The notes under the pieces are model-generated. The model was given only the letters and a program-made list of their open reading frames with translations. It did no database searches and was not told where the DNA came from. From Pseudomonas folii (lineage in GTDB: Bacteria > Pseudomonadota > Gammaproteobacteria > Pseudomonadales > Pseudomonadaceae), in assembly GCF_014357575.1 (NCBI RefSeq), contig NZ_JACONW010000055.1:1-35039 (forward strand): 35,039 nt of DNA, in the 5' to 3' direction. Below, one piece after another: positions 24,131 to 31,811 of this stretch (the first letter of the stretch is position 1; every line of letters starts with the position of its first letter). The position numbers and the translations under genes were made by a program.

Positions 24131-26467
24131 TCAAACAATCCGTGCCGACTCAGCCGCACGCTCCAGTTTGATCGCCACGAACTTCGAGGTTGGCGTGCTG
24201 CTGCCATCGCCGACGCTTTCCAGCGGTACCAGTGGGTTGACCTCTGGGTAGTAAGCAGCAGCCTGGCCAGCCGGGATATCGAAAGCCAGCAAGGTGAAGT
24301 TCTTCACGCGGCGCTCGCGGCCATCGCCCCAGATCGAAATCAGGTCAACCTTCTGCCCTGGCTGGTAGCCCAGGCGAATGATGTCGGCTTCGTTGACGAA
24401 CACCACGTCACGCTGACCCTTCACGCCGCGATAACGGTCGTCCAGGCCATAAATAGTGGTGTTGTACTGATCGTGGGAGCGCATGGACTGCATGATCAGG
24501 TCAGGTTCCTGACCCGTTGAGCGTACGCTGGCGTGCACCAGATCCAGCGGCAGCATGTTGGGTTTGAAGTTGGCGCGCTCGGTTGCGGTGTTCCAGCGAC
24601 GAGCGCCGGCCGCGTTGCCCAGGTAGAAGCCGCCCGGGTGTTCCAGGCGCTGGTTGAAGTCTTTGAAGCCCGGAATGGTGTCAGCAATGAGCTCGCGGAT
24701 GCGGTTGTAATCTTCCACCAGCCACAGCCAGTCCACCGGTTGCTTGCCCAGTGTCGCGTTGGCAATGCCCGCGAGGATTGCAGGCTCGGAACGCATATGG
24801 CGCGACGACGGCTGCAACTGGCCATTGGAAGCGTGAACCATACTGAACGAGTCTTCCACGGTCACTGCTTGTGGACCGTTGGCCTGCATGTCGATGTCGG
24901 TACGACCGAAGCACGGCAGGATCAACGCTTCTTTACCGTGGCTCAGGTGGCTGCGGTTGAGTTTGGTACTGATCTGCACGGTCAGGTCGCAGTTGCTGAG
25001 AGCTGCAACGGTGCGGGCGCTGTCTGGCGTCGCCTGGGCGAAGTTACCGCCCAGCGCGATGAAGACTTTGGCGCGACCTTCGGCCATGGCGTGGATGGCT
25101 TCAACCACGTTGTGACCGTTTTCACGCGGGACTTTGAACTGGAAGCGACGCTCCAGCGCATCAAGGAAAAACGCCGGTGGACGCTCATTGATCCCCATGG
25201 TGCGGTCGCCCTGCACGTTACTGTGACCGCGCACCGGGCACAGGCCAGCGCCTGGGCGGCCGATGTTGCCGCGCAGCAGCATCAGGTTGGCGATTTCCTG
25301 AATGGTCGCCACCGAGTGGCGGTGTTGGGTGATACCCATCGCCCAGCACATGATGACGTTCTTGCCCTTGAGGTACATGCGTGCGGATTTTTCGATATCC
25401 ACCAGCGTCAGGCCAGACTGCTCGACGATCTTGTCCCATGGGGTGTCGTCGATAGTCGCCAGGTAGTCGAGCACGCCATGGGTGTGTTCGTTCAGGAAGG
25501 CGTGGTCGAACACCGACGGCTCATTGGCCGCCTGCGCGTCGCGCTCCCATTGCAGCAGGAACTTGGCCATGCCACGCAACAGTGCCATGTCGCCACCCAG
25601 TGCCGGGCGGAAATAGGCGGTGTTGGTTGGACGGTCACCGTTGGTGAGCATCTCGATCGGGTGTTGTGGATGCTGGAAGCGCTCCAGACCACGCTCTTTA
25701 AGCGGGTTGACGCACACCACCTGAGCGCCGCGTTGAACCGCTTCACGCAACGGCTCAAGCATGCGCGGGTGGTTGGTGCCAGGGTTCTGGCCCCAAACGA
25801 AAATCGCATCGGCGTGTTCGAAGTCGTCGAAGGTCACGGTGCCTTTACCGACGCCAACGCTTTGCGACAATGCAACACCGCTGGCTTCGTGGCACATGTT
25901 CGAGCAGTCAGGGAAGTTGTTGGTCCCATAGGCGCGAACGAACAGTTGGTACAAATAAGCGGCTTCGTTGCTGGCCCGGCCCGAAGTGTAGAACTCGGCC
26001 ATGTTCGGGTTCGGCAATGCTTTGAGGTGCTTGGCGATCAGCGCAAAGGAGTCGTCCCAGCTGATCGGCTTGTAGCGATCGGTTTCGGCGTCATAGACCA
26101 TGGGCTCGGTCAGGCGGCCTTGGTATTCGAGCCAGTAGTCGCTCTGCTCGCGCAGGGCGCTGACGCTGTAGCGGGCAAAGAAGGACGGGTCGACACGACG
26201 CTTGGTCGCTTCCCAGTTCACCGCTTTGGCGCCGTTTTCGCAGAACTTGACCATGCCGCTTTCCGGCGAATCACCCCACGCGCAACCAGGGCAGTCAAAG
26301 CCGCCGTTCTGGTTGGTCTTGAGCATCATGCGCAGGTTTTTCAGTGCGTTGTCGCTGGATAGCCAGTGATGAGTCACGCTGATCAATGCACCCCAACCAC
26401 CGGCGGCACCTTTGTAGGGCTTGTAACGCGGGACTGGTTTCTGGTCGGCTTCTTTATGCAGGCTCAT
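24131..26467 (-). CDS. YdeP-family molybdopterin oxidoreductase (formate dehydrogenase alpha-like)
   Basis: This 778-residue cytoplasmic protein is of the FdhF/YdeP family. It has CPGCAWGD near residue 40 as the N-terminal Cys motif, QNPGTNHPRM near 232-241, and a molybdenum-site region SNMCHEASGVALSQSVGVG near 189-207, with Cys as the expected metal ligand rather than selenocysteine. PRALGGDMALLRG and the C-terminal molydopterin dinucleotide-binding domain (RSHDQYNTTIYG near 665) follow. No signal peptide is seen. Its ATG overlaps the fdhD stop by four bases (ATGA). The substrate is unknown; E. coli YdeP has been linked to acid resistance, not proven formate oxidation. Confidence 0.88.
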   Translation of the reverse strand: MSLHKEADQKPVPRYKPYKGAAGGWGALISVTHHWLSSDNALKNLRMMLKTNQNGGFDCPGCAWGDSPESGMVKFCENGAKAVNWEATKRRVDPSFFARYSVSALREQSDYWLEYQGRLTEPMVYDAETDRYKPISWDDSFALIAKHLKALPNPNMAEFYTSGRASNEAAYLYQLFVRAYGTNNFPDCSNMCHEASGVALSQSVGVGKGTVTFDDFEHADAIFVWGQNPGTNHPRMLEPLREAVQRGAQVVCVNPLKERGLERFQHPQHPIEMLTNGDRPTNTAYFRPALGGDMALLRGMAKFLLQWERDAQAANEPSVFDHAFLNEHTHGVLDYLATIDDTPWDKIVEQSGLTLVDIEKSARMYLKGKNVIMCWAMGITQHRHSVATIQEIANLMLLRGNIGRPGAGLCPVRGHSNVQGDRTMGINERPPAFFLDALERRFQFKVPRENGHNVVEAIHAMAEGRAKVFIALGGNFAQATPDSARTVAALSNCDLTVQISTKLNRSHLSHGKEALILPCFGRTDIDMQANGPQAVTVEDSFSMVHASNGQLQPSSRHMRSEPAILAGIANATLGKQPVDWLWLVEDYNRIRELIADTIPGFKDFNQRLEHPGGFYLGNAAGARRWNTATERANFKPNMLPLDLVHASVRSTGQEPDLIMQSMRSHDQYNTTIYGLDDRYRGVKGQRDVVFVNEADIIRLGYQPGQKVDLISIWGDGRERRVKNFTLLAFDIPAGQAAAYYPEVNPLVPLESVGDGSSTPTSKFVAIKLERAAESARIV

Positions 26468-27303
26468 GCTTGACTCTCCATCACGGGACTAAAAACCCGC
26501 GGCGCACTGTGTTGCGGCAGGTGAATTAGGTTCAGGTTATGACGACGTGCCCATTGCAAGGCCAGGCCGGTAGGCGAGGACAAGCTGACCAGCGTCTGAA
26601 TGCCAGCGCGCAGGACTTTCTGGATCAACTCCAGACTGCAACGACTGGTGACGATGGCAAGGCCGCCGATTATTGGAATTTCCTGGCGCACCAGGGCGCC
26701 GATCAACTTGTCGAGGGCGTTGTGTCGACCGATGTCTTCCCGGCCCAGCAGCAATTGCCCTTGGTTATTCATGAAAACTGCGGCATGCACTGCACCGCAA
26801 TGGCGACCCAATGGCTGGAATTCACCAATGCGTTGACGCAAGCCTTCAAGCCATTCGATAGGCGGTAGAGGTGCGCCCGGCAAGACATTCAGTTCAGGCA
26901 GCGCCTGTTCAACAGCTTCCACTCCGCACAGACCACAACCGCTGGTCCCCGCCATCTGTCGGCGCTGCTGCTTGAGATCCCAGAAGGCGCGGCTGGCGAT
27001 TTCGACTTCGGCCTGCTGCGCAGAACCGCAGCCGCTGAGCTTGATGTCGTAGATTTCATCGGGCGAAGCGATGATGCCGCTGCCCAGGCTGAAGCCTACA
27101 ACAAAGTCTTCAAGGTCGTTCGGGGTGACCAGCATGACTGCCTGGCTGATGCCGTTAAAGGCGATGGCCAGCGCGACTTCTTCAGCGAGATCGGCAGGCG
27201 CCGACACATCGCGGTCGAGGTTCGAATAGCTGTATGACTGGCTTGCGGCGGGCGCGGGCGATGGTTCTGCGGGCGCCGTACTGACCGTTCGCTTGGCGTG
27301 CAT
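26464..27303 (-). CDS. fdhD: FdhD sulfurtransferase for molybdoenzymes
   Basis: FdhD passes sulfur from IscS to the molybdenum cofactor of formate dehydrogenases, a step they need for activity. The 279-residue length is normal. The Cys motif TSGCGLCGVE (about 119-128) holds the two functional cysteines, preceded by basic KQQRRQ. GREDIGRHNALDKLIG (about 196-211) is the family signature. The first 40 residues (Ala/Pro/Ser-rich) are poorly conserved-looking, and no Shine-Dalgarno is seen, so the start could be further downstream. It is the first gene of the fdhD-ydeP unit and follows a LysR-type gene on the same strand. Confidence 0.92.
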   Translation of the reverse strand: MHAKRTVSTAPAEPSPAPAASQSYSYSNLDRDVSAPADLAEEVALAIAFNGISQAVMLVTPNDLEDFVVGFSLGSGIIASPDEIYDIKLSGCGSAQQAEVEIASRAFWDLKQQRRQMAGTSGCGLCGVEAVEQALPELNVLPGAPLPPIEWLEGLRQRIGEFQPLGRHCGAVHAAVFMNNQGQLLLGREDIGRHNALDKLIGALVRQEIPIIGGLAIVTSRCSLELIQKVLRAGIQTLVSLSSPTGLALQWARRHNLNLIHLPQHSAPRVFSPVMESQA

Positions 27304-27322
27304 GGGAACGTACCGGCAGAGT

Positions 27323-27357
27323 GATATCGCACAAGACTAGGCGTCTTGTCGGATATC
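27323..27357. promoter_or_regulatory. hyphenated dyad in front of fdhD
   Basis: The sequence is GATATC-gc-ACAAGAC-taggc-GTCTTGT-cg-GATATC. The outer 6-bp and inner 7-bp arms are perfect and only the two-base links break the symmetry. It lies between the LysR-type gene and fdhD, 20 bases before the fdhD ATG. There is no U-tract, so it is not a standard terminator; an operator or a leader hairpin is more likely. Confidence 0.5.
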
Positions 27358-27397
27358 GTCTAATCGCTAGTTCCAATGCACTGATAGATGACGTCGA

Positions 27398-28285
27398 TCA
27401 ATGTTTTTCCATGAGCTTCTGATACAGCGCAAAACACGCTTCAGCCAGCACCGAGCGAGGTGCGCTACGCCGCATGATCATGCCCAGACGGGCCATGGTG
27501 CGGGCGTCGTCGATGGGTTGCAGACGCAGATCTTCCGTCAGGTTAACCAGCTCGCCTTCCAGCGGCATGATCGCGCAGCAGAAGCCGCCATGCACGGCCT
27601 GAAGTAACTGATGAACGGCATCAGTCTGCAGCATCGGAATGAACTGCAGGCCGCGGCTGTGGAAGTTGTGATCGATGGATTGCCGAAAATGCATGCCGCT
27701 GGTCAACAAGCCCAAGGGCAGCTCAATCAAATCCGCCCAGGTCAATGGGTGCTCGCCGAAACTGAAGTGGCGATGATCGTAAAGCAGTCCCATGCGGGTT
27801 TCGGCCAGGGTCAGGGAGTCGAAACGTTCGCTGTCCAGATGCTCCATGTAGGAAACGCCCAGATCAATGCGATTGCTCGCTAATTGTTCCAGAATCTGCT
27901 CGGAGCTGAGGGCCGACAGTTCGAAGCGCAGGTTGGGGTGGCTTTCGTGCAGCAACCGCAATAGCGGCAGCGGATCGAAGCTCGACAACGGCACTACGCC
28001 CATCCGCAGCGTACCGACCAGGTGGCCGCGACATGCAGCTGCTTCGGCCTGCAAGCCGTCATAAGCCGCCAATACCGTGCGTGCCCAAGCCAGCACGCGC
28101 TCGCCCGGGGCGGTAAAACCCTCGAAGCGCTGTCCGCGAACGACCAGTGGCAGCTCAAGCTCTTCTTCCAGATTGCGCAGGCGCATCGACAGGGTCGGCT
28201 GGGTGATATTGCAACGTGCGGCAGCCTGGCCGAAGTGCCTCGTCTCATCGAGGGCGATCAGGAATTTGAGTTGTTTGATGTCCAT
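27398..28285 (-). CDS. LysR-family transcription regulator
   Basis: This 295-residue regulator starts MDIKQLKFLIALDETRHFGQ at 28285, where GGAG lies five bases before the ATG; the open frame further upstream is not coding. The winged HTH covers about 1-60 (AARCNITQPTLSMRLRNLEE). A periplasmic-binding-like effector domain (about 90-290, VGTLRMGVVPLSSFDPLPLL, MGLLYDHRHF) follows. LysR regulators bind small-molecule inducers and often control the neighbouring gene. It precedes fdhD on the same strand by 94 nt, so it may control fdhD-ydeP. Confidence 0.88.
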   Translation of the reverse strand: MDIKQLKFLIALDETRHFGQAAARCNITQPTLSMRLRNLEEELELPLVVRGQRFEGFTAPGERVLAWARTVLAAYDGLQAEAAACRGHLVGTLRMGVVPLSSFDPLPLLRLLHESHPNLRFELSALSSEQILEQLASNRIDLGVSYMEHLDSERFDSLTLAETRMGLLYDHRHFSFGEHPLTWADLIELPLGLLTSGMHFRQSIDHNFHSRGLQFIPMLQTDAVHQLLQAVHGGFCCAIMPLEGELVNLTEDLRLQPIDDARTMARLGMIMRRSAPRSVLAEACFALYQKLMEKH

Positions 28286-28435
28286 ATTCGCTCCATTGGT
28301 ACTGCAAGCGCGTAATTCTAGCCTGTAGAGGTGTCGGATGGGCGGTCGGCTGCCGGTCGGATGACCGTTTTCCATGACCTGTTACGACTAACCTTGTGTG
28401 TTGGGCATGACAATAACAATCAAGGAGAACCGCAC

Positions 28436-28885
28436 ATGAGCATTTTCAGTTTCTTGAAAGAAGCCGGGGAGAAGATCCTCGATGCAATTACACCCGGTGA
28501 TGCCAACGCCTCGAATGAAGCGCTCAAAAAGCACATATCAGAAGTAGGGCTCGGCAATCCCGACATTCAGACCACCGTGGAAGGCAGTACGGTGACGGTC
28601 ACTGGCGAAGCCGCCAGCCAGGAAGAGAAGGAAAAAATCCTGCTGACACTGGGTAATATCAGCGGTGTAGAAAAGGTCGATGACCAGATGACTGTTGCCG
28701 CCGGTGCCGCACCCGTGACTGCCGCGAAGTTCGTGACGGTAGAGAAGGGCGACACACTAAGTGCCATATCCAAACGGGTATACGGTGACCCGAATAAATA
28801 TCAAAAAATCTTCGAGGCCAACAAACCGATGCTCAAGGATGTGGACAAGATTTATCCGGGGCAGGTGTTACGTATTCCAGATTAG
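28436..28885 (+). CDS. kbp: BON-LysM potassium-binding protein Kbp (YgaU-like)
   Basis: This is a 149-residue protein, the same length as E. coli Kbp/YgaU from memory. It has an N-terminal region FSFLKEAGEKILDAI, a BON domain (about 25-90) and a C-terminal LysM domain (about 98-148, VTVEKGDTLSAISKRVYGDP and YPGQVLRIPD). The E. coli homologue binds potassium and is needed for growth at high potassium. AAGGAG lies seven bases before the ATG at 28436. The gene is divergent from the LysR gene. Confidence 0.85.
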   Translation: MSIFSFLKEAGEKILDAITPGDANASNEALKKHISEVGLGNPDIQTTVEGSTVTVTGEAASQEEKEKILLTLGNISGVEKVDDQMTVAAGAAPVTAAKFVTVEKGDTLSAISKRVYGDPNKYQKIFEANKPMLKDVDKIYPGQVLRIPD

Positions 28886-28894
28886 CGAAGATCC

Positions 28895-28967
28895 CTGTAG
28901 GAGCTGCCGAAGGCTGCGAATGGATTCCCTGACACGCCCGGATCTCAGTCTTCGGCAGTTCCTACAT
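28895..28967. repeat. REP doublet
   Basis: The left arm CTGTAGGAGCTGCCGAAGGC is followed by a shortened right arm (TCTTCGGCAGTTCCTACA). It lies between the convergent kbp and the HAD phosphatase gene. Confidence 0.88.
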
Positions 28968-28971
28968 ATTT

Positions 28972-29634
28972 TTAGAGCCCCTCAATCAACTCCCGATAAT
29001 CCTTCACCGCCGCGAACTCTTCGGTGTCTTTCGGTCCTTTCTGGCTGTTCGGTTCACTGACCGCCAGAAGATGGCCGATGCCGAAAGTGCGGGCGCTACG
29101 CAGGATGGGCAGGGTGTCGTCGATAAACAGGCTGCGCGATGGATCAAATACGATGTCAGCCTGCAGCGCGTCCCAGAAGTGCGGGCTTTCCTTGGGGAAA
29201 CCATAGTCATGGGAGCTGATCAGGCGTTCGAAATACGGGGCCAGTTCGATGCGCTCCATTTTCAGTGACAACGAATCCCGGTGCGCATTGGTGATCATGA
29301 TCACCCGCTTGCCTGCCTGCTTGATCGCGGCGAGGAATGTTTCGGCGTCGGGCCGGAGGGCAATCAGATTGGCGGTTTCCAGCTTTAGGTCACGCACTGA
29401 CAGCTTCAACTCGGCGCTCCAGTAATCCAGGCAATACCAGTTGAGCGTGCCCGCATTTTTCTCAAACAGCGGCTTCATCTCCAGCAGCGCCATCGCCAGG
29501 CTGACGCCATGCAGGTCGGCGTAACGCTGCGGCAAATGTTGCAGCCAGAAGTGCTCGTCGTAATAAAGATCCAGCAGGGTGCCGTCCATATCGAGAAGAA
29601 CGGTATCGATGTCGCGCCAGGGCATGGAAGGCAT
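28972..29634 (-). CDS. yrfG: HAD nucleotidase, YrfG-type (GMP/IMP)
   Basis: This 220-residue HAD-superfamily phosphatase has motif I LLDMDGTLLDL at about 13-23, motif II VIMITNAHRDS (about 104-114), and motifs III/IV within SSHDYGFPKESPHFW and LFIDDTLPIL. E. coli YrfG is a 222-residue GMP/IMP 5'-nucleotidase with the same N-terminal DMDGTLLDL pattern and similar length. The ATG at 29634 has GAG about nine bases before it; an ATG at 29625 is also possible. It is divergent from nudE, whose order next to yrfG is shared with E. coli. Confidence 0.83.
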   Translation of the reverse strand: MPSMPWRDIDTVLLDMDGTLLDLYYDEHFWLQHLPQRYADLHGVSLAMALLEMKPLFEKNAGTLNWYCLDYWSAELKLSVRDLKLETANLIALRPDAETFLAAIKQAGKRVIMITNAHRDSLSLKMERIELAPYFERLISSHDYGFPKESPHFWDALQADIVFDPSRSLFIDDTLPILRSARTFGIGHLLAVSEPNSQKGPKDTEEFAAVKDYRELIEGL

Positions 29635-29732
29635 TCGGGTCTCGCAAGTCATTGATGGTGACGTCAGCATATCCGAGACAGACAATTGGAAAAGCCACGG
29701 TATAGTAACCCGTCTACGCAAAGGAGCCTGTC

Positions 29733-30299
29733 ATGCGCCAGAAACCCACCGTACTTGCCCGAGAAATCGTCGCCAGCAGTCGTCTGTTCCGTGTTGAAGA
29801 GCTGCACCTGCGATTTGCCAATGGTGTCGAGCGCACTTATGAACGATTGGTGGGGCGTGGCAATGGCTATGGCGCAGTGATGATCGTCGCAATGCTGGAT
29901 GCCGATCATGTGGTTTTGATCGAAGAATATTGCGGTGGCACCGACGAATACGAGCTCTCTTTGCCCAAGGGGCTCATTGAGCCAGGCGAAGACGTACTGG
30001 CCGCCGCCAATCGCGAACTCAAGGAAGAAGCAGGCTATGGCGCACGACAACTGGAACACCTGACCGAGCTTTCCCTGTCACCTGGCTACATGAGCCAGAA
30101 AATTCAGATAGTGCTGGCTTCCGATCTTTACGAAGAGCGTCTGGAAGGTGACGAGCCTGAGCCCATGCGCGTGGATAAAGTGAATTTGCGCGAGCTATCG
30201 AGTTTGATCGAACATCCCCAGTTCAGTGAGGGCCGAGCCTTGGCCGCGTTGTATCTGGCGCGTGACTTATTGACCCAGCGTGGATTGTTTTTGCCATGA
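29733..30299 (+). CDS. nudE: NudE ADP-compounds Nudix hydrolase
   Basis: NudE hydrolyses ADP-ribose, NADH and diadenosine polyphosphates, giving AMP. The 188-residue length fits. The Nudix box is GLIEPGEDVLAAANRELKEE followed by AGYG (about 76-99), with all acidic metal ligands kept. AAAGGAG lies seven bases before the ATG. TATAGT at 29701-29706 is a possible -10 box. The stop overlaps the cysQ start as ATGA. Confidence 0.92.
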   Translation: MRQKPTVLAREIVASSRLFRVEELHLRFANGVERTYERLVGRGNGYGAVMIVAMLDADHVVLIEEYCGGTDEYELSLPKGLIEPGEDVLAAANRELKEEAGYGARQLEHLTELSLSPGYMSQKIQIVLASDLYEERLEGDEPEPMRVDKVNLRELSSLIEHPQFSEGRALAALYLARDLLTQRGLFLP

Positions 30300-31138
30300 C
30301 CGATGTTTTCAACAACCTGCCACACCCGCTTCTGGAACCGGTTATCAAGCTTGTGCGGCTCGCCGGGGAAGTGATCCTGCCGCATTGGCGCGCCAATGTG
30401 ACCGTCACTTCCAAGGCTGATGACTCGCCTGTGACGGCGGCGGATCTCGCCGCTCATCAGGTACTCGCTGAAGGCTTGCTGGCGCTGGCACCTGATATTC
30501 ATGTGCTGTCTGAAGAAGATGCTGATATCCCGCTGAGCGAACGCGCGAAGTGGGAGCGTTGGTGGCTGGTCGATCCGCTGGACGGCACCAAGGAGTTCAT
30601 CTCTGGCAGCGAAGAGTTCACCGTAAACGTTGCACTGATCGAACATGGCCGGGTGGTATTTGGCGTTGTTTCCATGCCGACCAACAACCGTTGCTACTTC
30701 GGTGGCGCGGGCCTTGGGGCGTGGCGCAGTGATGACGAAAGTCACCTGACGCCGATCAGCGTTCGTCAGGAACCGGGCGCGGGACATGATTTTACGGTTG
30801 TCGCCAGTCGCCGCCATACCAGCCCTGAGCAAGAGCGTCTGCTGGCGGGGTTGTCAGCGGCTGTGGGGCATCTGCACCTGACCAATATCGGCAGTTCGCT
30901 GAAGTTCTGCCTCTTGGCTGAAGGGGCTGCCGATTGCTATCCAAGGCTCGCACTCACGTCGCAGTGGGACACCGCCGCAGCGCAAGGCGTACTCGAAGGC
31001 GCTGGCGGTGAAGTGCTTGAACTGTCCGGCGAGCCATTCAGCTACCCGCCACGTGAATCCCTGTTGAACCCGTTCTTTCTGGCGCTGCCAGCGGGGGCCG
31101 CCTGGCGTTCCGACTTGCTGGAATTAGCGCGCTCCTGA
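30296..31138 (+). CDS. cysQ: CysQ 3'(2'),5'-bisphosphate nucleotidase
   Basis: CysQ removes the 3'-phosphate from adenosine 3',5'-bisphosphate, a by-product of sulfate assimilation. The 280-residue inositol-monophosphatase-fold protein has the metal site DSPVTAADLAAH (about 42-53), SEEDADIP (about 70-77) and WLVDPLDGTKEFI (about 89-101), plus SQWDTAAAQGVLEGAG (about 222-237). It is translationally coupled to nudE. Confidence 0.93.
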   Translation: MTDVFNNLPHPLLEPVIKLVRLAGEVILPHWRANVTVTSKADDSPVTAADLAAHQVLAEGLLALAPDIHVLSEEDADIPLSERAKWERWWLVDPLDGTKEFISGSEEFTVNVALIEHGRVVFGVVSMPTNNRCYFGGAGLGAWRSDDESHLTPISVRQEPGAGHDFTVVASRRHTSPEQERLLAGLSAAVGHLHLTNIGSSLKFCLLAEGAADCYPRLALTSQWDTAAAQGVLEGAGGEVLELSGEPFSYPPRESLLNPFFLALPAGAAWRSDLLELARS

Positions 31139-31201
31139 TCGCACATGCAATCTATGTAGGCGATTGCTGTGTGAGCGCTGCCGCGCAGCAAACATGGATC
31201 C

Positions 31202-31288
31202 GTAGGAGCGCACGAGCACCGCGAGGCCGCGATAGCGGTGGATCAGACAGGACGCCATCGCTGCCTCGCGGTGCTCGTGAGCTCCTAA
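31202..31288. repeat. REP doublet
   Basis: Inverted arms GTAGGAGCGCACGAGCACCG and CGGTGCTCGTGAGCTCCTAA lie at 31202-31221 and about 31269-31288, with the same GCGAGG and GCCTCGC core as the element at 2694. It separates the convergent cysQ and thioesterase genes. Confidence 0.85.
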
Positions 31289-31338
31289 GGAAAAGCATTC
31301 CCAAATCAGGTAATTGCATTGTGTTGATAGGCGCTTCG

Positions 31339-31794
31339 CTACCGATGCAAAACAAATTGGCCGATAAAGTGCACCGCCTCCTGATCACTTCCGTGCGCAC
31401 AAATTCTCGTTGGTAACGTCAACCGCGCCCGGCCACGGCGCTGGTAAGTCGTGACAAATCTTTCCCAGACGGCTTCATCCGGCGCATCGCAAATCGCCAC
31501 AGCATCTTCGCGTACTGGCAGTGGATAGCTGATCTGCCCGTCCTGAATCACGATGTGCCCGCCTCCGATTCCGGCCTCCTGCAGGCGCAAGTGCAGCCAC
31601 CCCCAGCCCGCGAGCACTGCGCCGCAGTACAAACTGCCGCCGAACACCGTACTTTTGTGATTGATGTTAGGCGCGAGTGGCAGATGCAGGCGCAACTGGT
31701 GATCCTGCCAGCTCAAGACTTTCATACCCATCGCCTGAGTGAGCGGGATGTCGTGATGCAGCACCTGTTGCAGTGCGGCGGCCTCTAGTGACAT
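31339..31794 (-). CDS. thioesterase, YiiD C-terminal type
   Basis: This 151-residue protein has a hotdog thioesterase domain like the C-terminal part of YiiD. Landmarks are NINHKSTVFGGSLYCGAVLAGWG (about 44-66) and VIQDGQISYPLPVREDAVA. The ATG at 31794 has GAGG eight bases before it. An earlier ATG at 31815 (seven residues more) overlaps the dctD stop as ATGA and would mean translational coupling. Both starts are plausible. The gene is the last one on the dctB-dctD strand, and its substrate is unknown. Confidence 0.78.
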   Translation of the reverse strand: MSLEAAALQQVLHHDIPLTQAMGMKVLSWQDHQLRLHLPLAPNINHKSTVFGGSLYCGAVLAGWGWLHLRLQEAGIGGGHIVIQDGQISYPLPVREDAVAICDAPDEAVWERFVTTYQRRGRARLTLPTRICAHGSDQEAVHFIGQFVLHR

Positions 31795-31811
31795 CTCATT
31801 GTCCTCGGGTT

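Noticed and set aside
24533..26362. 609-codon open frame antisense to the ydeP-like gene
   Set aside because: It is the longest shadow frame, but its composition (Val/Ala/His/Gln-rich, no domain) is typical of an antisense frame of a well-coded gene.
31171..31416. short open frames over the REP doublet after cysQ
   Set aside because: The frame is produced by the palindrome on both strands and has no ribosome binding site.
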